Below, piece by piece: positions 38,446-47,710 of a stretch of DNA of 64,000 nt. The notes under the pieces are model-generated. The model was not told the origin of the DNA. It did not search any database and worked only from the letters and a program-made list of their open reading frames with translations. This DNA is from Henriciella sp. (GTDB lineage: Bacteria; Pseudomonadota; Alphaproteobacteria; Caulobacterales; Hyphomonadaceae): the NCBI GenBank assembly GCA_013214545.1, contig JABSQB010000010.1, positions 28,910 to 92,909 of the forward strand, written 5' to 3'. A program made the translations under genes and the position numbers. Every line of letters starts with the position of its first letter. Position 1 is the stretch's first letter.

Positions 38446-40199
38446 TGTTGTACCGTCTTCTCGCCTCCGCCCTTCTGTCTTGTTTCAGCTTTGGCGCGAT
38501 GACCGCGCAAGAGCCCGACCAGCCAAATATCGTGATTATGCTGGTCGATGACGCTGCCTTGATGGATTTCGGGATCTATGGCGGCGAAGCCCGCACGCCC
38601 AATATCGACCGACTGGCTGCGAGCGGCGCGATGTTCACGCAATATCGTACCTCCCCGCTCTGTTCGCCTTCACGCGCAATGCTGCTGACGGGCATGGACA
38701 ATCACCTCACGGGCGTTTCGACGATTCCGGAAGTGCTGCCCAAAGAACATGTCGGACAACCGGGCTACTCCATGGCTTTGGAGCCAGGCGTTCAGACACT
38801 CGCAGGGCGTTTGCAACCCGCTGGCTATCAGACGCTGATGACGGGCAAGTGGCATATGGGTAGCCGCAAAGGGGATCTACCGTCGGCCCACGGCTTTGAT
38901 CGCTCTTTCGCGCTGGATGCATCTGGCGCCGACAATTGGGACGACAAGTCCTACATGCCCTATTATCACGACGCCCCGTGGTATGAAGACGGCGAAGCCG
39001 CTGCGCTACCGGATGACTTCTATTCGTCCGAGTTCATTGTCGACAAGATGATTTCCTATCTCGACGAAGCGAGCCCAGACGCCCCCTTCTTCGCCTTTCT
39101 CGGCTTTCAGGCCATTCACATCCCGGTCCAGGCGCCGCCGGAGTTCACTGCGAACTATGACGGTGTCTATGACGAGGGCTGGCACGCACTGCGCGAGGCA
39201 CGGCACCAGCGGGCAATGGCGATGGGTCTTATCCCGGAGGGCGCCGCGCTCGCACCCATGCCGGACGGCTCTCGCAATTGGGCCGATCTGACCGAAGAAG
39301 ACCGCGCGCTCTATACCGCCCGCATGCAGGTCAATGCCGGGATGCTGGAAGCGATGGATGTGCATATCGGTCGATTGATCGCGCACCTCGAAGAGATTGG
39401 CGCATACGAGAACACGATTTTCGTCATCACCTCTGACAACGGTCCGGAACATAATCGCGGGGACAATGACTCCCGGCTCGCGCTGTGGATGCACCTGAAC
39501 GGCTATCATATTGATGACCTCGAGCGCATGGGCGAGCGCGGCAGCTGGGGCTTTATCGGGCCGGAATGGGCCAATGCGGCCGCTTCGCCGGGTGCGCTGT
39601 ACAAATTCTACATGGCCGAAGGCGGCATCCGGGCGCCGCTGATCATGTCAGGTCCCGGCATTGCGCCGCAACGCGTCGAAGCCATGTCGCTGGTCAGCGA
39701 TGTGGCGCCCACCCTGCTTGATATGGTCGGCGTGGAGGGCGACGACACGATCACCGGTCGCAGCCTGTTGCCTCTACTCTCCGGAGAGCAGGACCAGGTC
39801 TATGGTCCGGACGATCCGATCGGCATGGAAGTTTCAGGGAATTCAGCGCTTTATAAGGGTGATTTCAAAATCACGCGTCACATGCCGCCGACCGGAGATG
39901 CGGCGTGGCGGCTCTACGATATGGCCGAAGACCCGGGCGAAACGCGCGATCTCTCAGACCAGCTCCCGGACAAGAAAGCAGAGTTGCTGGCAGACTATCA
40001 GGCCTATGCAGAAAGTGTTGGCGTGCTGGAAATGCCCGCTGATTACAACACGCTGGTTCAGGTAGAAGCGAATACACGCGCCAAGTTGCGTAAGCGCTAT
40101 GGCTGGATTTTGGTCGTGGCGGGTCTGATCTTCCTGGCCCTGCTCTATGGCCTCTGGCGTCTGGTGAAGCATTTTTTCTTCCGAACCAGCCGCGCCTGA
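38445..40199 (+). CDS. Arylsulfatase-type sulfatase, membrane anchored
   Basis: A 584-residue type I sulfatase, hydrolysing sulfate esters in the periplasm. It has a signal peptide (LLASALLSCFSFGAMTA). The metal-binding Asp pair is at 35-36 (IVIMLVDDA), and the formylglycine signature CSPSR has Cys73 as the residue to be oxidised. Further motifs are TGKWHMGS and TSDNGPEHNRG. A C-terminal helix (WILVVAGLIFLALLYGLWRL) ends in a basic tail. Maturation needs a formylglycine-generating enzyme, not in this window. The gene stands alone between a terminator and the cyclase gene. The substrate is unknown; marine sulfated polysaccharides or lipids are a guess. Confidence 0.92.
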   Translation: MLYRLLASALLSCFSFGAMTAQEPDQPNIVIMLVDDAALMDFGIYGGEARTPNIDRLAASGAMFTQYRTSPLCSPSRAMLLTGMDNHLTGVSTIPEVLPKEHVGQPGYSMALEPGVQTLAGRLQPAGYQTLMTGKWHMGSRKGDLPSAHGFDRSFALDASGADNWDDKSYMPYYHDAPWYEDGEAAALPDDFYSSEFIVDKMISYLDEASPDAPFFAFLGFQAIHIPVQAPPEFTANYDGVYDEGWHALREARHQRAMAMGLIPEGAALAPMPDGSRNWADLTEEDRALYTARMQVNAGMLEAMDVHIGRLIAHLEEIGAYENTIFVITSDNGPEHNRGDNDSRLALWMHLNGYHIDDLERMGERGSWGFIGPEWANAAASPGALYKFYMAEGGIRAPLIMSGPGIAPQRVEAMSLVSDVAPTLLDMVGVEGDDTITGRSLLPLLSGEQDQVYGPDDPIGMEVSGNSALYKGDFKITRHMPPTGDAAWRLYDMAEDPGETRDLSDQLPDKKAELLADYQAYAESVGVLEMPADYNTLVQVEANTRAKLRKRYGWILVVAGLIFLALLYGLWRLVKHFFFRTSRA

Positions 40200-40345
40200 C
40201 GGCCGACTCAGGCCCCCAAAAGCGACAAGGAGCGCCTGCCCGGAAACCTTGCGCAGCGGAAACAAAGCCAGAAAAACGACAATAAAACTTGGCATTAGCC
40301 CTTCTGATTGCCAAAACAGAGTCCAGAAAGAGGGTACTGGGCAAG

Positions 40346-42163
40346 ATGACTGAGGTGTTTGAAAGACGCACAGTTTCGGTCTTGTCGACCGACATGGTCG
40401 GCTATAGCCGCAAGATGGCGCTCGATCCGGATGCCACGGTCCGCGCTATCCGTTTTTGCGAAGACAAGATCCGAACCAGTGCTGATCGCTTTGACGGCCG
40501 TCTATTCTCGCGCGCTGGCGACGGCTTTTTGGTCGAGTTCAGCAATGAATCGGACGCGGTGCGATCCAGCCTCGACATCCAGGAACAATTGCGCGCCCAC
40601 AATTTCGAGGCCGAACCCGATCAACAGGTCTGGTTGCGCGCTGGCGTCCATTGCGGCGACGCGATCGTCGACAATGAAAATTTACACGGCGATGTCGTGA
40701 ACATCGCCGTCCGGCTGCAGGAAACAGCGCCCGCAGGCGGTATGTTGGTCTCTAACGAGATTAAACAGGCGCTACCGACAGATCACCATGACAAGATGAC
40801 CAGCATTGGCATTTTACGGTTCAAGAACATTCCGCGTCCCGTTGAGGCGTTTGAACTGGAAGTCCCAGGCGCAGACGGCGCCGTCGATATCTCCGACCCA
40901 TTTGAAATCGACGTGGCCGCGCCCGTTTCCGGATTTGGCGGGCGTTCAGCCATTGCGGTTTTCCCGCTCAGCAATGCCTCGCACAGTGTCGCTCATACCC
41001 ACCTCGCAGAGGGTTTCAGCCACAGCCTGATCGTTGCGCTGTCGCATATGCGGCAGGTACCGGTGATTGATCGCAATTCCAGCTTCTCGGTGGCTGCCGC
41101 GGGCGTGCCGTATCACACAGCGGCCACGCGCCTCGGCGCGCGCTATTTTGTGGCCGGTGAATTTGCGGATCACGGACCGCAATTTCGAATCTCGCTTCGT
41201 CTCGTCGATGGCTCGACCAGTCATATTCTTTGGTCGGACAGCTATCTCCTGGAACATGATGAAGTCGTCGCCGCACTGGAAGAGGTGTGCGATATCGTCA
41301 CCGGCACTCTGGAAGGCCAGTTGGAACAGGCCGAAACGATCCGCGCCCGCGCCAGCAGATTGAGCCGGTCAAACATCTCGGATCTGGTCTGGCGAGGACG
41401 CTGGCACCTGAACAAGCTGACGCAGAAGGATTCCGAACTCGCCCGCGAGATGCTGGAAGCGGCCGTCGAGCAAGATCCGGAGAATTCCGAAGCGCTGATC
41501 CAGCTCAGTTTCTGGCACTGGCTGGATTGCTGGACCCAGCGCAAGCCGCCGCAAAACGTGACCGAGTTTCGCGAACTCGCCAAGCGCGCGCAGCGATCCA
41601 ATCAGCATGACAGTCGCGGGCATTTCCTGATTGGCGCGGCCGAGATATTGCGCGGCCAGCCGGAACAAGCGCTAACGCATTTCAAGGAATCTCTCGACCT
41701 CAATCCTAGCCACGCCCACGCCCATTCCCAGATTGGCAGCTGTCACATGTTGATGGGGCGTCCGGATCAGGCGATTGCCAGCCTTGAATCCGCCCTCCGG
41801 CTCAACTCGCAGGACTATTATCAGTTCGTGACCCTTGGCGAACTTGCCTGTTCGCATTGCATGGCTGGCGACTATGACCGCGCCATATCGCTGGCCCGTC
41901 GATCGCTCGAACTGCGCCAGTCCTACTGGCATGCCCGGATGACTGAAATTACGGCTCTGGTTCAATCCGGGCAGGAACGGCGCGCGGCTCAGGCCCTCGG
42001 CGCCTTGCTCATCCGACGGCCGGACTTCTTTGACAAACCCTATATCGACTGGCTTCCGTTTCAGGATGCGAAATGGAACCAGTTTTTCAAACAAGGCATG
42101 GCCCAAGCGCGCGAGGAACTCAGCCGTGATCAAGGCTCTGACGGGGCGATGATCGTCGCCTAG
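40346..42163 (+). CDS. Class III adenylate/guanylate cyclase with TolB-like and TPR domains
   Basis: A 605-residue cytosolic signalling enzyme. The N-terminal cyclase homology domain (about 8-175) has both metal-binding aspartates, Asp16 (VLSTDMVGYSRKM) and Asp59 (RAGDGFLVEF), plus LHGDVVNIAVRLQ with the transition-state region. It is followed by a TolB-like/FlgO-type domain (about 205-340; RSAIAVFPLSNAS, YFVAGEFADHG). Several TPR repeats are at about 370-590 (ALTHFKESLDLNPSHAHAHS, AIASLESALRLNS). Start ATG 40346 is preferred to an upstream TTG. ATP-versus-GTP specificity is not certain. It has no membrane segment. It lies directly upstream of a CRP-like site and the P450-DyP gene. Confidence 0.88.
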   Translation: MTEVFERRTVSVLSTDMVGYSRKMALDPDATVRAIRFCEDKIRTSADRFDGRLFSRAGDGFLVEFSNESDAVRSSLDIQEQLRAHNFEAEPDQQVWLRAGVHCGDAIVDNENLHGDVVNIAVRLQETAPAGGMLVSNEIKQALPTDHHDKMTSIGILRFKNIPRPVEAFELEVPGADGAVDISDPFEIDVAAPVSGFGGRSAIAVFPLSNASHSVAHTHLAEGFSHSLIVALSHMRQVPVIDRNSSFSVAAAGVPYHTAATRLGARYFVAGEFADHGPQFRISLRLVDGSTSHILWSDSYLLEHDEVVAALEEVCDIVTGTLEGQLEQAETIRARASRLSRSNISDLVWRGRWHLNKLTQKDSELAREMLEAAVEQDPENSEALIQLSFWHWLDCWTQRKPPQNVTEFRELAKRAQRSNQHDSRGHFLIGAAEILRGQPEQALTHFKESLDLNPSHAHAHSQIGSCHMLMGRPDQAIASLESALRLNSQDYYQFVTLGELACSHCMAGDYDRAISLARRSLELRQSYWHARMTEITALVQSGQERRAAQALGALLIRRPDFFDKPYIDWLPFQDAKWNQFFKQGMAQAREELSRDQGSDGAMIVA

Positions 42164-42166
42164 ATC

Positions 42167-42182
42167 TGTGACACGCGTCACG
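42167..42182. promoter_or_regulatory. CRP/FNR-family binding site upstream of the P450-DyP gene
   Basis: TGTGA-CACGCG-TCACG fits the CRP consensus TGTGA-N6-TCACA with one mismatch, as part of the dyad GTGAC-ACGC-GTCAC. It lies 60 bp before the GTG start of the P450-DyP gene and just after the stop of an adenylate cyclase gene. A weak -10-like TCTAAT occurs at 42207-42212, which would place the site near -43. Confidence 0.5.
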
Positions 42183-42233
42183 GAAGAGTGCGTCAGCGTT
42201 CGCTAGTCTAATGCGGGGGGCTAGGAGGGTTGT

Positions 42234-45200
42234 GTGGCAGACGCGAAATATTACGACCGGATCAAGGACCTGGAGCGGATAGAGGCGGACCGCCCCCCTG
42301 ACAGGCGCGCGATCGACGATACCGAATTCGATTTCTCAGTCCTCAAATCAAAGTCCTGGTTCGGCCGCGCGATCGGAAAACTGATCCAGCAGCGTTGGCT
42401 CTATGCCATCCTGCGCACCTTCTTCCCGGTTCAAAAAATCAACGGCATCTATTTCGTCACACGCTACGAAGACGTTGAATATATTCGCCGGCATGATGAG
42501 CGGTTCGAGGCGCCTTATGGGCCGGAAATGGATGCGCTGACTGGCGGGGCGGGCTTCCTGCTCGGTATGGGCCGCGGCGCGGATTATGATCGCCAGTTTC
42601 AGTGCATTATGCACGGCATGGCGGGCAAACCGCCGGCCTTTCAAGCTGGTGACCTCGACAAGTTCGTCAAACCCAAAGCCGCGGAAACGGCGCGGCAGCT
42701 GATCAAGGCCGCAGCAGGCGAGTTTGACGTGATCGAGGATTATCTCAATCGCATCGCGGTGGAGACGTGTTGCCATCATTACGGGCTGGAGCCGGAAGAT
42801 CCGAACGCGTTTGCGCGCTGGCTGATGTCGCTGAGCGCGCTCTTGTTTGCGGACTATAATGGGGCGGAACATGTCCGGACGCTCGCCATGGCGGGGGCGA
42901 AACGTATCCATCCGGTCACCGACAAGGCCATCGCGCAGGCGCGGTACTGCCTGCAATTCCCGGAGGAAGCGGCTGAGCGACACGGTCAGGCCTATTGCGA
43001 CTGGATGACGGATACCGTGATTGGACGCCTGGTCGCGCAGCAACTCGCAGATCCTGATCAAGGGCCGAGCGACGCTGAAATCCGCGGCATGATCATGGGG
43101 CTCGCGGTCGGGTTCGTGGCCACCGGGGCTGGCGGCGGCGGCGGCATCCTGGAAGTCCTCCTGAAACGTCCGGGCGCGATGAAACGGGCGAAGGCCGCAG
43201 CCCATGCTGGCGACGATGATACGCTTGAGCGGATCCTGCTCGAAGCGATGCGGTTCAAGCCGCCCATTCTGCCCGGCTTGCCGCGCTATGTCGTTAAAGA
43301 CCGCGATGCAGCTTCAACCGATGAACGCAATAAGCGCGTCGACAAGATTCCGGCGGGCGCGACCATCCTGGCGGCGGCTTATTCCGCCATGTTTGACGGT
43401 CGCAAGTTTGGCGGGAGTATCAAACGTTTTGACGAAACCCGCGATCTCGGTCGTGATGATCTCTCCTTTGGCGGCGCTGATCTGCTGCACTATTGCATCG
43501 GCGAGCAGATTTTTCGGGTGATGATCACCCAGTCTTTCAAACACTTGCTGACCTGCGAAGATCTGAAACCTGCCACCGGTCCATCCGGAAAGATGGAGCG
43601 GACCGGCCCCTTCCCGGTTCATATGCAGATGACGTTCAAACCGGAGACCGGATTGCGACGCCATAGCATGCTGACCATCTGCGTCCCGCTGGAGCGTCCA
43701 GATGATGCCACGCGGATCAATCGCTGGCTTGATGAGCTCGGTAATCCCGCCGGTGAGGACGCGCGGACGGGCCTGATGGCGCAGCCGCACATTCAGTTCA
43801 TGCATATGACCGCCATCGCCGACGAGGACCGCAATATTCCGGCGAACCTGCTGGTTGAACTGAATGCCGACGGAGATCCCGAGCCCGCCATCGCAGCTTT
43901 CGTGCATGGGCTGTGGGATGTCGACCCGTTTCAGAAAATCATGGCGACCGCGTTCGGCTTGACCGATCCGACGCGCGAGAAGGTGATCGCCGGATTACTG
44001 GCGCGCAATTACGAGCTCAAGATCACGCCCTGGCCCGACCCCAAGCAGAAAACGATGGGGCTCAACTTTAACGGCCTTCCCGAGCAGTCGGCGCCGCAAA
44101 TTGCAGAAGAGCGAGCGTTGTCTCGCAAGGCCCGCGCACATTTCGACGCGTTTCTGCAACGCTCCGGAAGCAAGGATGCGACCGCGCGCGAAGCGGTTGA
44201 GTTCATTCGCCGGCAGCTCAAACACGCTGACGACGGCGCGCATGCCGCCGACATGGTTCGGCCGATCCAGAAGACCCCTTCCGTCTCCAGGCGCCCGACT
44301 CTGCCGCTCGGCGAAACGCTCAGTCTTTACCTGCAGGATCGCGGATTTCAGTTCACTGTTTTCGGTGGTATAGCGCTGTTTTGGCTGACTTATTTCGCTT
44401 TCGCGAATAGCGGCTTTCCCAAAGCATTCGGTTGGAGCGACCTCGGCCATCTGGCGATCAATACTGTCCATATCGCTGCCGCTTTCGTCGTTTTTTACGT
44501 CGCCCATGGGCTCCGGCAACCCCTGTTTGGCGGCGGTTCGCAGACAAGTTTATTTGGCTGGGCGGCGGCCACCACGCTGCTCTATCTCGTCCTGACGCCA
44601 GTCGGGATCTGGGGCACCCATGCGCTGGAACTGACGCCCGATCCAAACTACTGGACACGGGTGTACGCGCTGATCGGCCTGGCCTGGACACTTGCTGTTT
44701 CCGCTGTGTTCGGGATTTTGCTTTGGCTCGTCGCCGTTCTGGTTTTTGGCTTTTTGTTTCTGCGCCTCTTGCAAGCCAGCGAAGACGAACTTCCACCGGA
44801 AGACACAGACCTCGACCTGGAAAAGTACCAGGACATCATGGAGCGTGAGAACCGGGCGGATCATGCCCAGAACCACATCGTGTTCGTGACCCCGCTCAAG
44901 GATAATCCACGCTGGCTGCGCCGGGTGACGATGTTTATCGGCTTCTACTTCATCAAGACGCTGGTCCTGTATCGGTTCAGATTTGGCTTCGTCCTCGATC
45001 TCGGCACCATCCATTTCGCACGCTGGTACTTGCTGCCCAAGTCGCACACGATGGTCTTCTATTCGAATTACGATGGCAGCGGGGAGTCCTATTTCGAGGA
45101 CTTTGTAACCAAGGCCCGCTGGGGCCAGACCGGGGTCTGGAGCAATGGCAAAGGCTTCCCTGAGACGGAAAACCTGCTGTTCAAAGGGGCCAAGGATGCG

Positions 45201-46919
45201 ACCCGTTTCAAGCGCTGGATCCGGCATCACCAGCGGGTGTCGCGCTTCTGGTTTGCCCGGTTCAAGGACCTTTCGACGCGGGATATTCGCCGCAATGCCA
45301 TGATCTGTGAAGGCCTCGCCAAGGCCCGGACGGACAGTGAGTATCGCGCGCTTGTTGAGTTGATGACCTCGCGCACGCGGCCTCAAACCACCTTGGAAAC
45401 GCAGGAGATTCAAAGCGTGATCCTGCGCGGAATGGGCAAGCTGAAATCCGCCCGGGTGATGGCTCTGAACTTCCCGCCGGCGGGTCCAGCTGGCGACGAG
45501 GCGTTGGCGACTTGGTTCTCAGACCTTTCCGGGAAGTCGGAAGCGCCGCACCACAGCCCGGCTACGTTCGATCAACGCATCGACCCAACGGAGGCACGGG
45601 CGATCAATGTTGCCATCTCTCCGTCTGGTCTGAAACGGCTGCGCTTGAACGAGATCCATCACGTACACAAAGGCTTGGCGAGTGACAGTTTCGCATCCCT
45701 GCCTGGCGCGTTTCGCAGCGGGATGGTCAGCCCCGGGCGGAAGCAAATCCTGGGGGATGACAATCACTCGGATTGGACCTGGGGCTCGGCGTCCGAACCC
45801 GATGCGATGCTGATGGTCTACGCCAAGAATGATGACGCGCTTGAGATCGAAGTCGCCGCTGTGAGAGCCAAGCTGGAAGCGGCGGGCTTCATCATTGAAA
45901 AATCGATCACCACAAAGGAAATCAAGAACAATCCGATGACGGAACCGTTCGGCTTCGTCGATGGCATCTCGCAACTGGTCATCAATGGCATGCGCGGCAG
46001 TCTGTCCGGTCACAACAAGATGCATGTGGTTGAGGCCGGCGAAATCGTGCTCGGCTACCGCGACAATACCGAATATTTTCCAACCTCGCCCATGGTCAAC
46101 GCGCTGGCACCCGGGGCAGCGCAATTGCCATCCTTGCCAAGCGCTGCTCTGGACGACTACCCGGCATTCGGGACAGACCCGCAAACGGCGCCGCGGGATC
46201 TTGGAAAGAACGGCTCCTTCCTGGTCGTCCGACAATTGCAACAGGACCGAGCCGGGTTTGACCAGCACTTGACGGATCAAGCGGCCAAGGCACGCGCAGA
46301 CTATGGTCTGAGCTATATCAATGAGGAATGGCTTGCCGCCAAAATCATGGGGCGATGGCGGAATGGCGCCTCTCTGGTCAAGCGGCCAGATGAGGACATT
46401 CCAGCGCCAACGCGGACACTTTCGGTCGATGACAATGCGTTCCAGTTTGGCGCCGAAGACCCGCAAGGTCTGAAATGTCCGCTCGGCGCGCATATCCGCC
46501 GCGCAAATCCTCGCGACAGTCAGGCTCCAGGCGACGCGGAAGGACAAATCGCTTTATCCAACCGCCATCGCATCCTGCGCCGGGCCCGAGCCTATGAAGA
46601 CAAGGATGCCGGGACCGAAGGTTTGCTTTTCATGTGCCTGAACGCAAATCTCGAGCGGCAGTTTGAGTTTGTGCAACAAACCTGGCTCAACAATACACGC
46701 TTCCACGGCCAGCAAGACGAGTATGACTCAATCGCGGGCAATGCGCCCGGCGGTGATAATCGCATCACAATCCCGACGGCCGCAGGACCGATCCAGGTCA
46801 AGGGTCTGCAATCGTTTGTCACCATGAAGGGGGGCGGCTATTTCTTCATGCCCAGCCGATCTGCCCTGCGCTTCTTTGGCGACCTCGTCGCGGCGCACGC
46901 AAAAGCACAATCGGACTAG
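42234..46919 (+). CDS. Cytochrome P450 - four-helix membrane - DyP-type peroxidase fusion
   Basis: A 1,561-residue protein starting at GTG, 5 bp after AGGAGG. Residues about 40-450 resemble a cytochrome P450: FVTRYEDVEYIRRHDERF, an ExxR motif (Glu337-Arg340, LLEAMRFKPP) and a heme-Cys loop with Cys421 (FGGADLLHYCIGEQ). That loop is two residues longer than the usual FxxGxxxC, and the I-helix lacks the acid-Thr pair (FVATGAGGGGG). Residues 705-845 hold four membrane helices. Residues about 1070-1555 are a dye-decolourising peroxidase, with GFVDG at 1240-1244 and the heme-ligand His1420 in CPLGAHIRRANPRDS. Between them are two copies of an IxFxx...NxDG module (520-547 and 926-948). Two heme enzymes on one membrane protein suggest peroxide-linked oxidation. 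The substrate is unknown. Confidence 0.85.
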   Translation: MADAKYYDRIKDLERIEADRPPDRRAIDDTEFDFSVLKSKSWFGRAIGKLIQQRWLYAILRTFFPVQKINGIYFVTRYEDVEYIRRHDERFEAPYGPEMDALTGGAGFLLGMGRGADYDRQFQCIMHGMAGKPPAFQAGDLDKFVKPKAAETARQLIKAAAGEFDVIEDYLNRIAVETCCHHYGLEPEDPNAFARWLMSLSALLFADYNGAEHVRTLAMAGAKRIHPVTDKAIAQARYCLQFPEEAAERHGQAYCDWMTDTVIGRLVAQQLADPDQGPSDAEIRGMIMGLAVGFVATGAGGGGGILEVLLKRPGAMKRAKAAAHAGDDDTLERILLEAMRFKPPILPGLPRYVVKDRDAASTDERNKRVDKIPAGATILAAAYSAMFDGRKFGGSIKRFDETRDLGRDDLSFGGADLLHYCIGEQIFRVMITQSFKHLLTCEDLKPATGPSGKMERTGPFPVHMQMTFKPETGLRRHSMLTICVPLERPDDATRINRWLDELGNPAGEDARTGLMAQPHIQFMHMTAIADEDRNIPANLLVELNADGDPEPAIAAFVHGLWDVDPFQKIMATAFGLTDPTREKVIAGLLARNYELKITPWPDPKQKTMGLNFNGLPEQSAPQIAEERALSRKARAHFDAFLQRSGSKDATAREAVEFIRRQLKHADDGAHAADMVRPIQKTPSVSRRPTLPLGETLSLYLQDRGFQFTVFGGIALFWLTYFAFANSGFPKAFGWSDLGHLAINTVHIAAAFVVFYVAHGLRQPLFGGGSQTSLFGWAAATTLLYLVLTPVGIWGTHALELTPDPNYWTRVYALIGLAWTLAVSAVFGILLWLVAVLVFGFLFLRLLQASEDELPPEDTDLDLEKYQDIMERENRADHAQNHIVFVTPLKDNPRWLRRVTMFIGFYFIKTLVLYRFRFGFVLDLGTIHFARWYLLPKSHTMVFYSNYDGSGESYFEDFVTKARWGQTGVWSNGKGFPETENLLFKGAKDATRFKRWIRHHQRVSRFWFARFKDLSTRDIRRNAMICEGLAKARTDSEYRALVELMTSRTRPQTTLETQEIQSVILRGMGKLKSARVMALNFPPAGPAGDEALATWFSDLSGKSEAPHHSPATFDQRIDPTEARAINVAISPSGLKRLRLNEIHHVHKGLASDSFASLPGAFRSGMVSPGRKQILGDDNHSDWTWGSASEPDAMLMVYAKNDDALEIEVAAVRAKLEAAGFIIEKSITTKEIKNNPMTEPFGFVDGISQLVINGMRGSLSGHNKMHVVEAGEIVLGYRDNTEYFPTSPMVNALAPGAAQLPSLPSAALDDYPAFGTDPQTAPRDLGKNGSFLVVRQLQQDRAGFDQHLTDQAAKARADYGLSYINEEWLAAKIMGRWRNGASLVKRPDEDIPAPTRTLSVDDNAFQFGAEDPQGLKCPLGAHIRRANPRDSQAPGDAEGQIALSNRHRILRRARAYEDKDAGTEGLLFMCLNANLERQFEFVQQTWLNNTRFHGQQDEYDSIAGNAPGGDNRITIPTAAGPIQVKGLQSFVTMKGGGYFFMPSRSALRFFGDLVAAHAKAQSD

Positions 46920-47710
46920 TCGTCCAAGGCTGCGAGAATAGCTTGCGCTGTCTGTTCGGCATGCTCGTCCAAGACGGAGCGCTTTATGTCGAGGCGTTCG
47001 ACCAGACGAGCCCCCGCGATCAGACGCGCGGCGCGGCGGCTTGGCTCCAGCAACATGGACTGCGTCGCGATAATGGCGGTTGGCGCTGACAGCCGGGCGA
47101 AACAGGCTTCGACATTATACGTGAAGGCGGCGTGGAAGGTCGCGTTCTGTCGGTCACCCGCGGCAACCTGATCGGCAAACATTTCGAGACTGCGGGCAAG
47201 GGGTTGCGTTTCCGTGCGCGAGGTCACGGCCCGGTCCCAGGCCTTCGCCTGGCTCTGCAGGTCAGTGTCAGGCTCGAATGGAGCGCCGACCTGCGGCAAG
47301 TACTTAGCCCGGGTTTCCGGATCAAAGGCCGGGACGTCGACCAAGGCGAGACCGGCGACGCGGTCAGACAGGCGCAGGGCAACTTCTACAGCGACGAGGC
47401 AGCCGGAATGAAACCCTGTTAGCGTGATGTCCGTGGTGCCCGACTGTGCCTCTATCAGGGCGCACATGCTGTCGGCGTACTGTTCTATGCTCGGCGTCGG
47501 ACCGCCTCCTTCAGAACCGCCTTGGCCCGGATAGTCCGGGGCAATTGCCCGCCGCCCCTGCGCCAAAAAAGAAAGCACGGTGGCATAGGCAATAGAGCTG
47601 AATGGCGCTGGGGAGAAGCAGTAGAGATCGGGCGCATTGCCCTTGCCCTCGCTCATGCGCCAATGGATCTGGCCTTCCGGTCCGTCGCTATATCCTTTGC
47701 GACTGCTCAT
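46916..47710 (-). CDS. Alpha/beta-hydrolase family protein
   Basis: A 264-residue alpha/beta-hydrolase fold protein. The oxyanion region is YCFSPAPFSSIAY, and RRAIAPDYPGQGGSE gives the typical Asp-Pro-Gly turn. The nucleophile elbow is LTGFHSGCLVAVEVAL with Ser in the GxHSG form rather than the textbook GxSxG. A late His candidate lies in SVLDEHAEQTAQ. It overlaps the MFS gene by 4 bp upstream, and its stop overlaps the convergent P450-DyP stop by 4 bp. As last gene of the leftward operon it may hydrolyse an ester or C-C bond of the operon's substrate; this is inference. Confidence 0.82.
   Translation of the reverse strand: MSSRKGYSDGPEGQIHWRMSEGKGNAPDLYCFSPAPFSSIAYATVLSFLAQGRRAIAPDYPGQGGSEGGGPTPSIEQYADSMCALIEAQSGTTDITLTGFHSGCLVAVEVALRLSDRVAGLALVDVPAFDPETRAKYLPQVGAPFEPDTDLQSQAKAWDRAVTSRTETQPLARSLEMFADQVAAGDRQNATFHAAFTYNVEACFARLSAPTAIIATQSMLLEPSRRAARLIAGARLVERLDIKRSVLDEHAEQTAQAILAALDD

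Noticed and set aside
42348..43205. 285-codon minus-strand frame inside the P450 part
   Set aside because: Antisense shadow; the plus strand shows ExxR and heme-Cys motifs in a continuous 1,561-codon frame.
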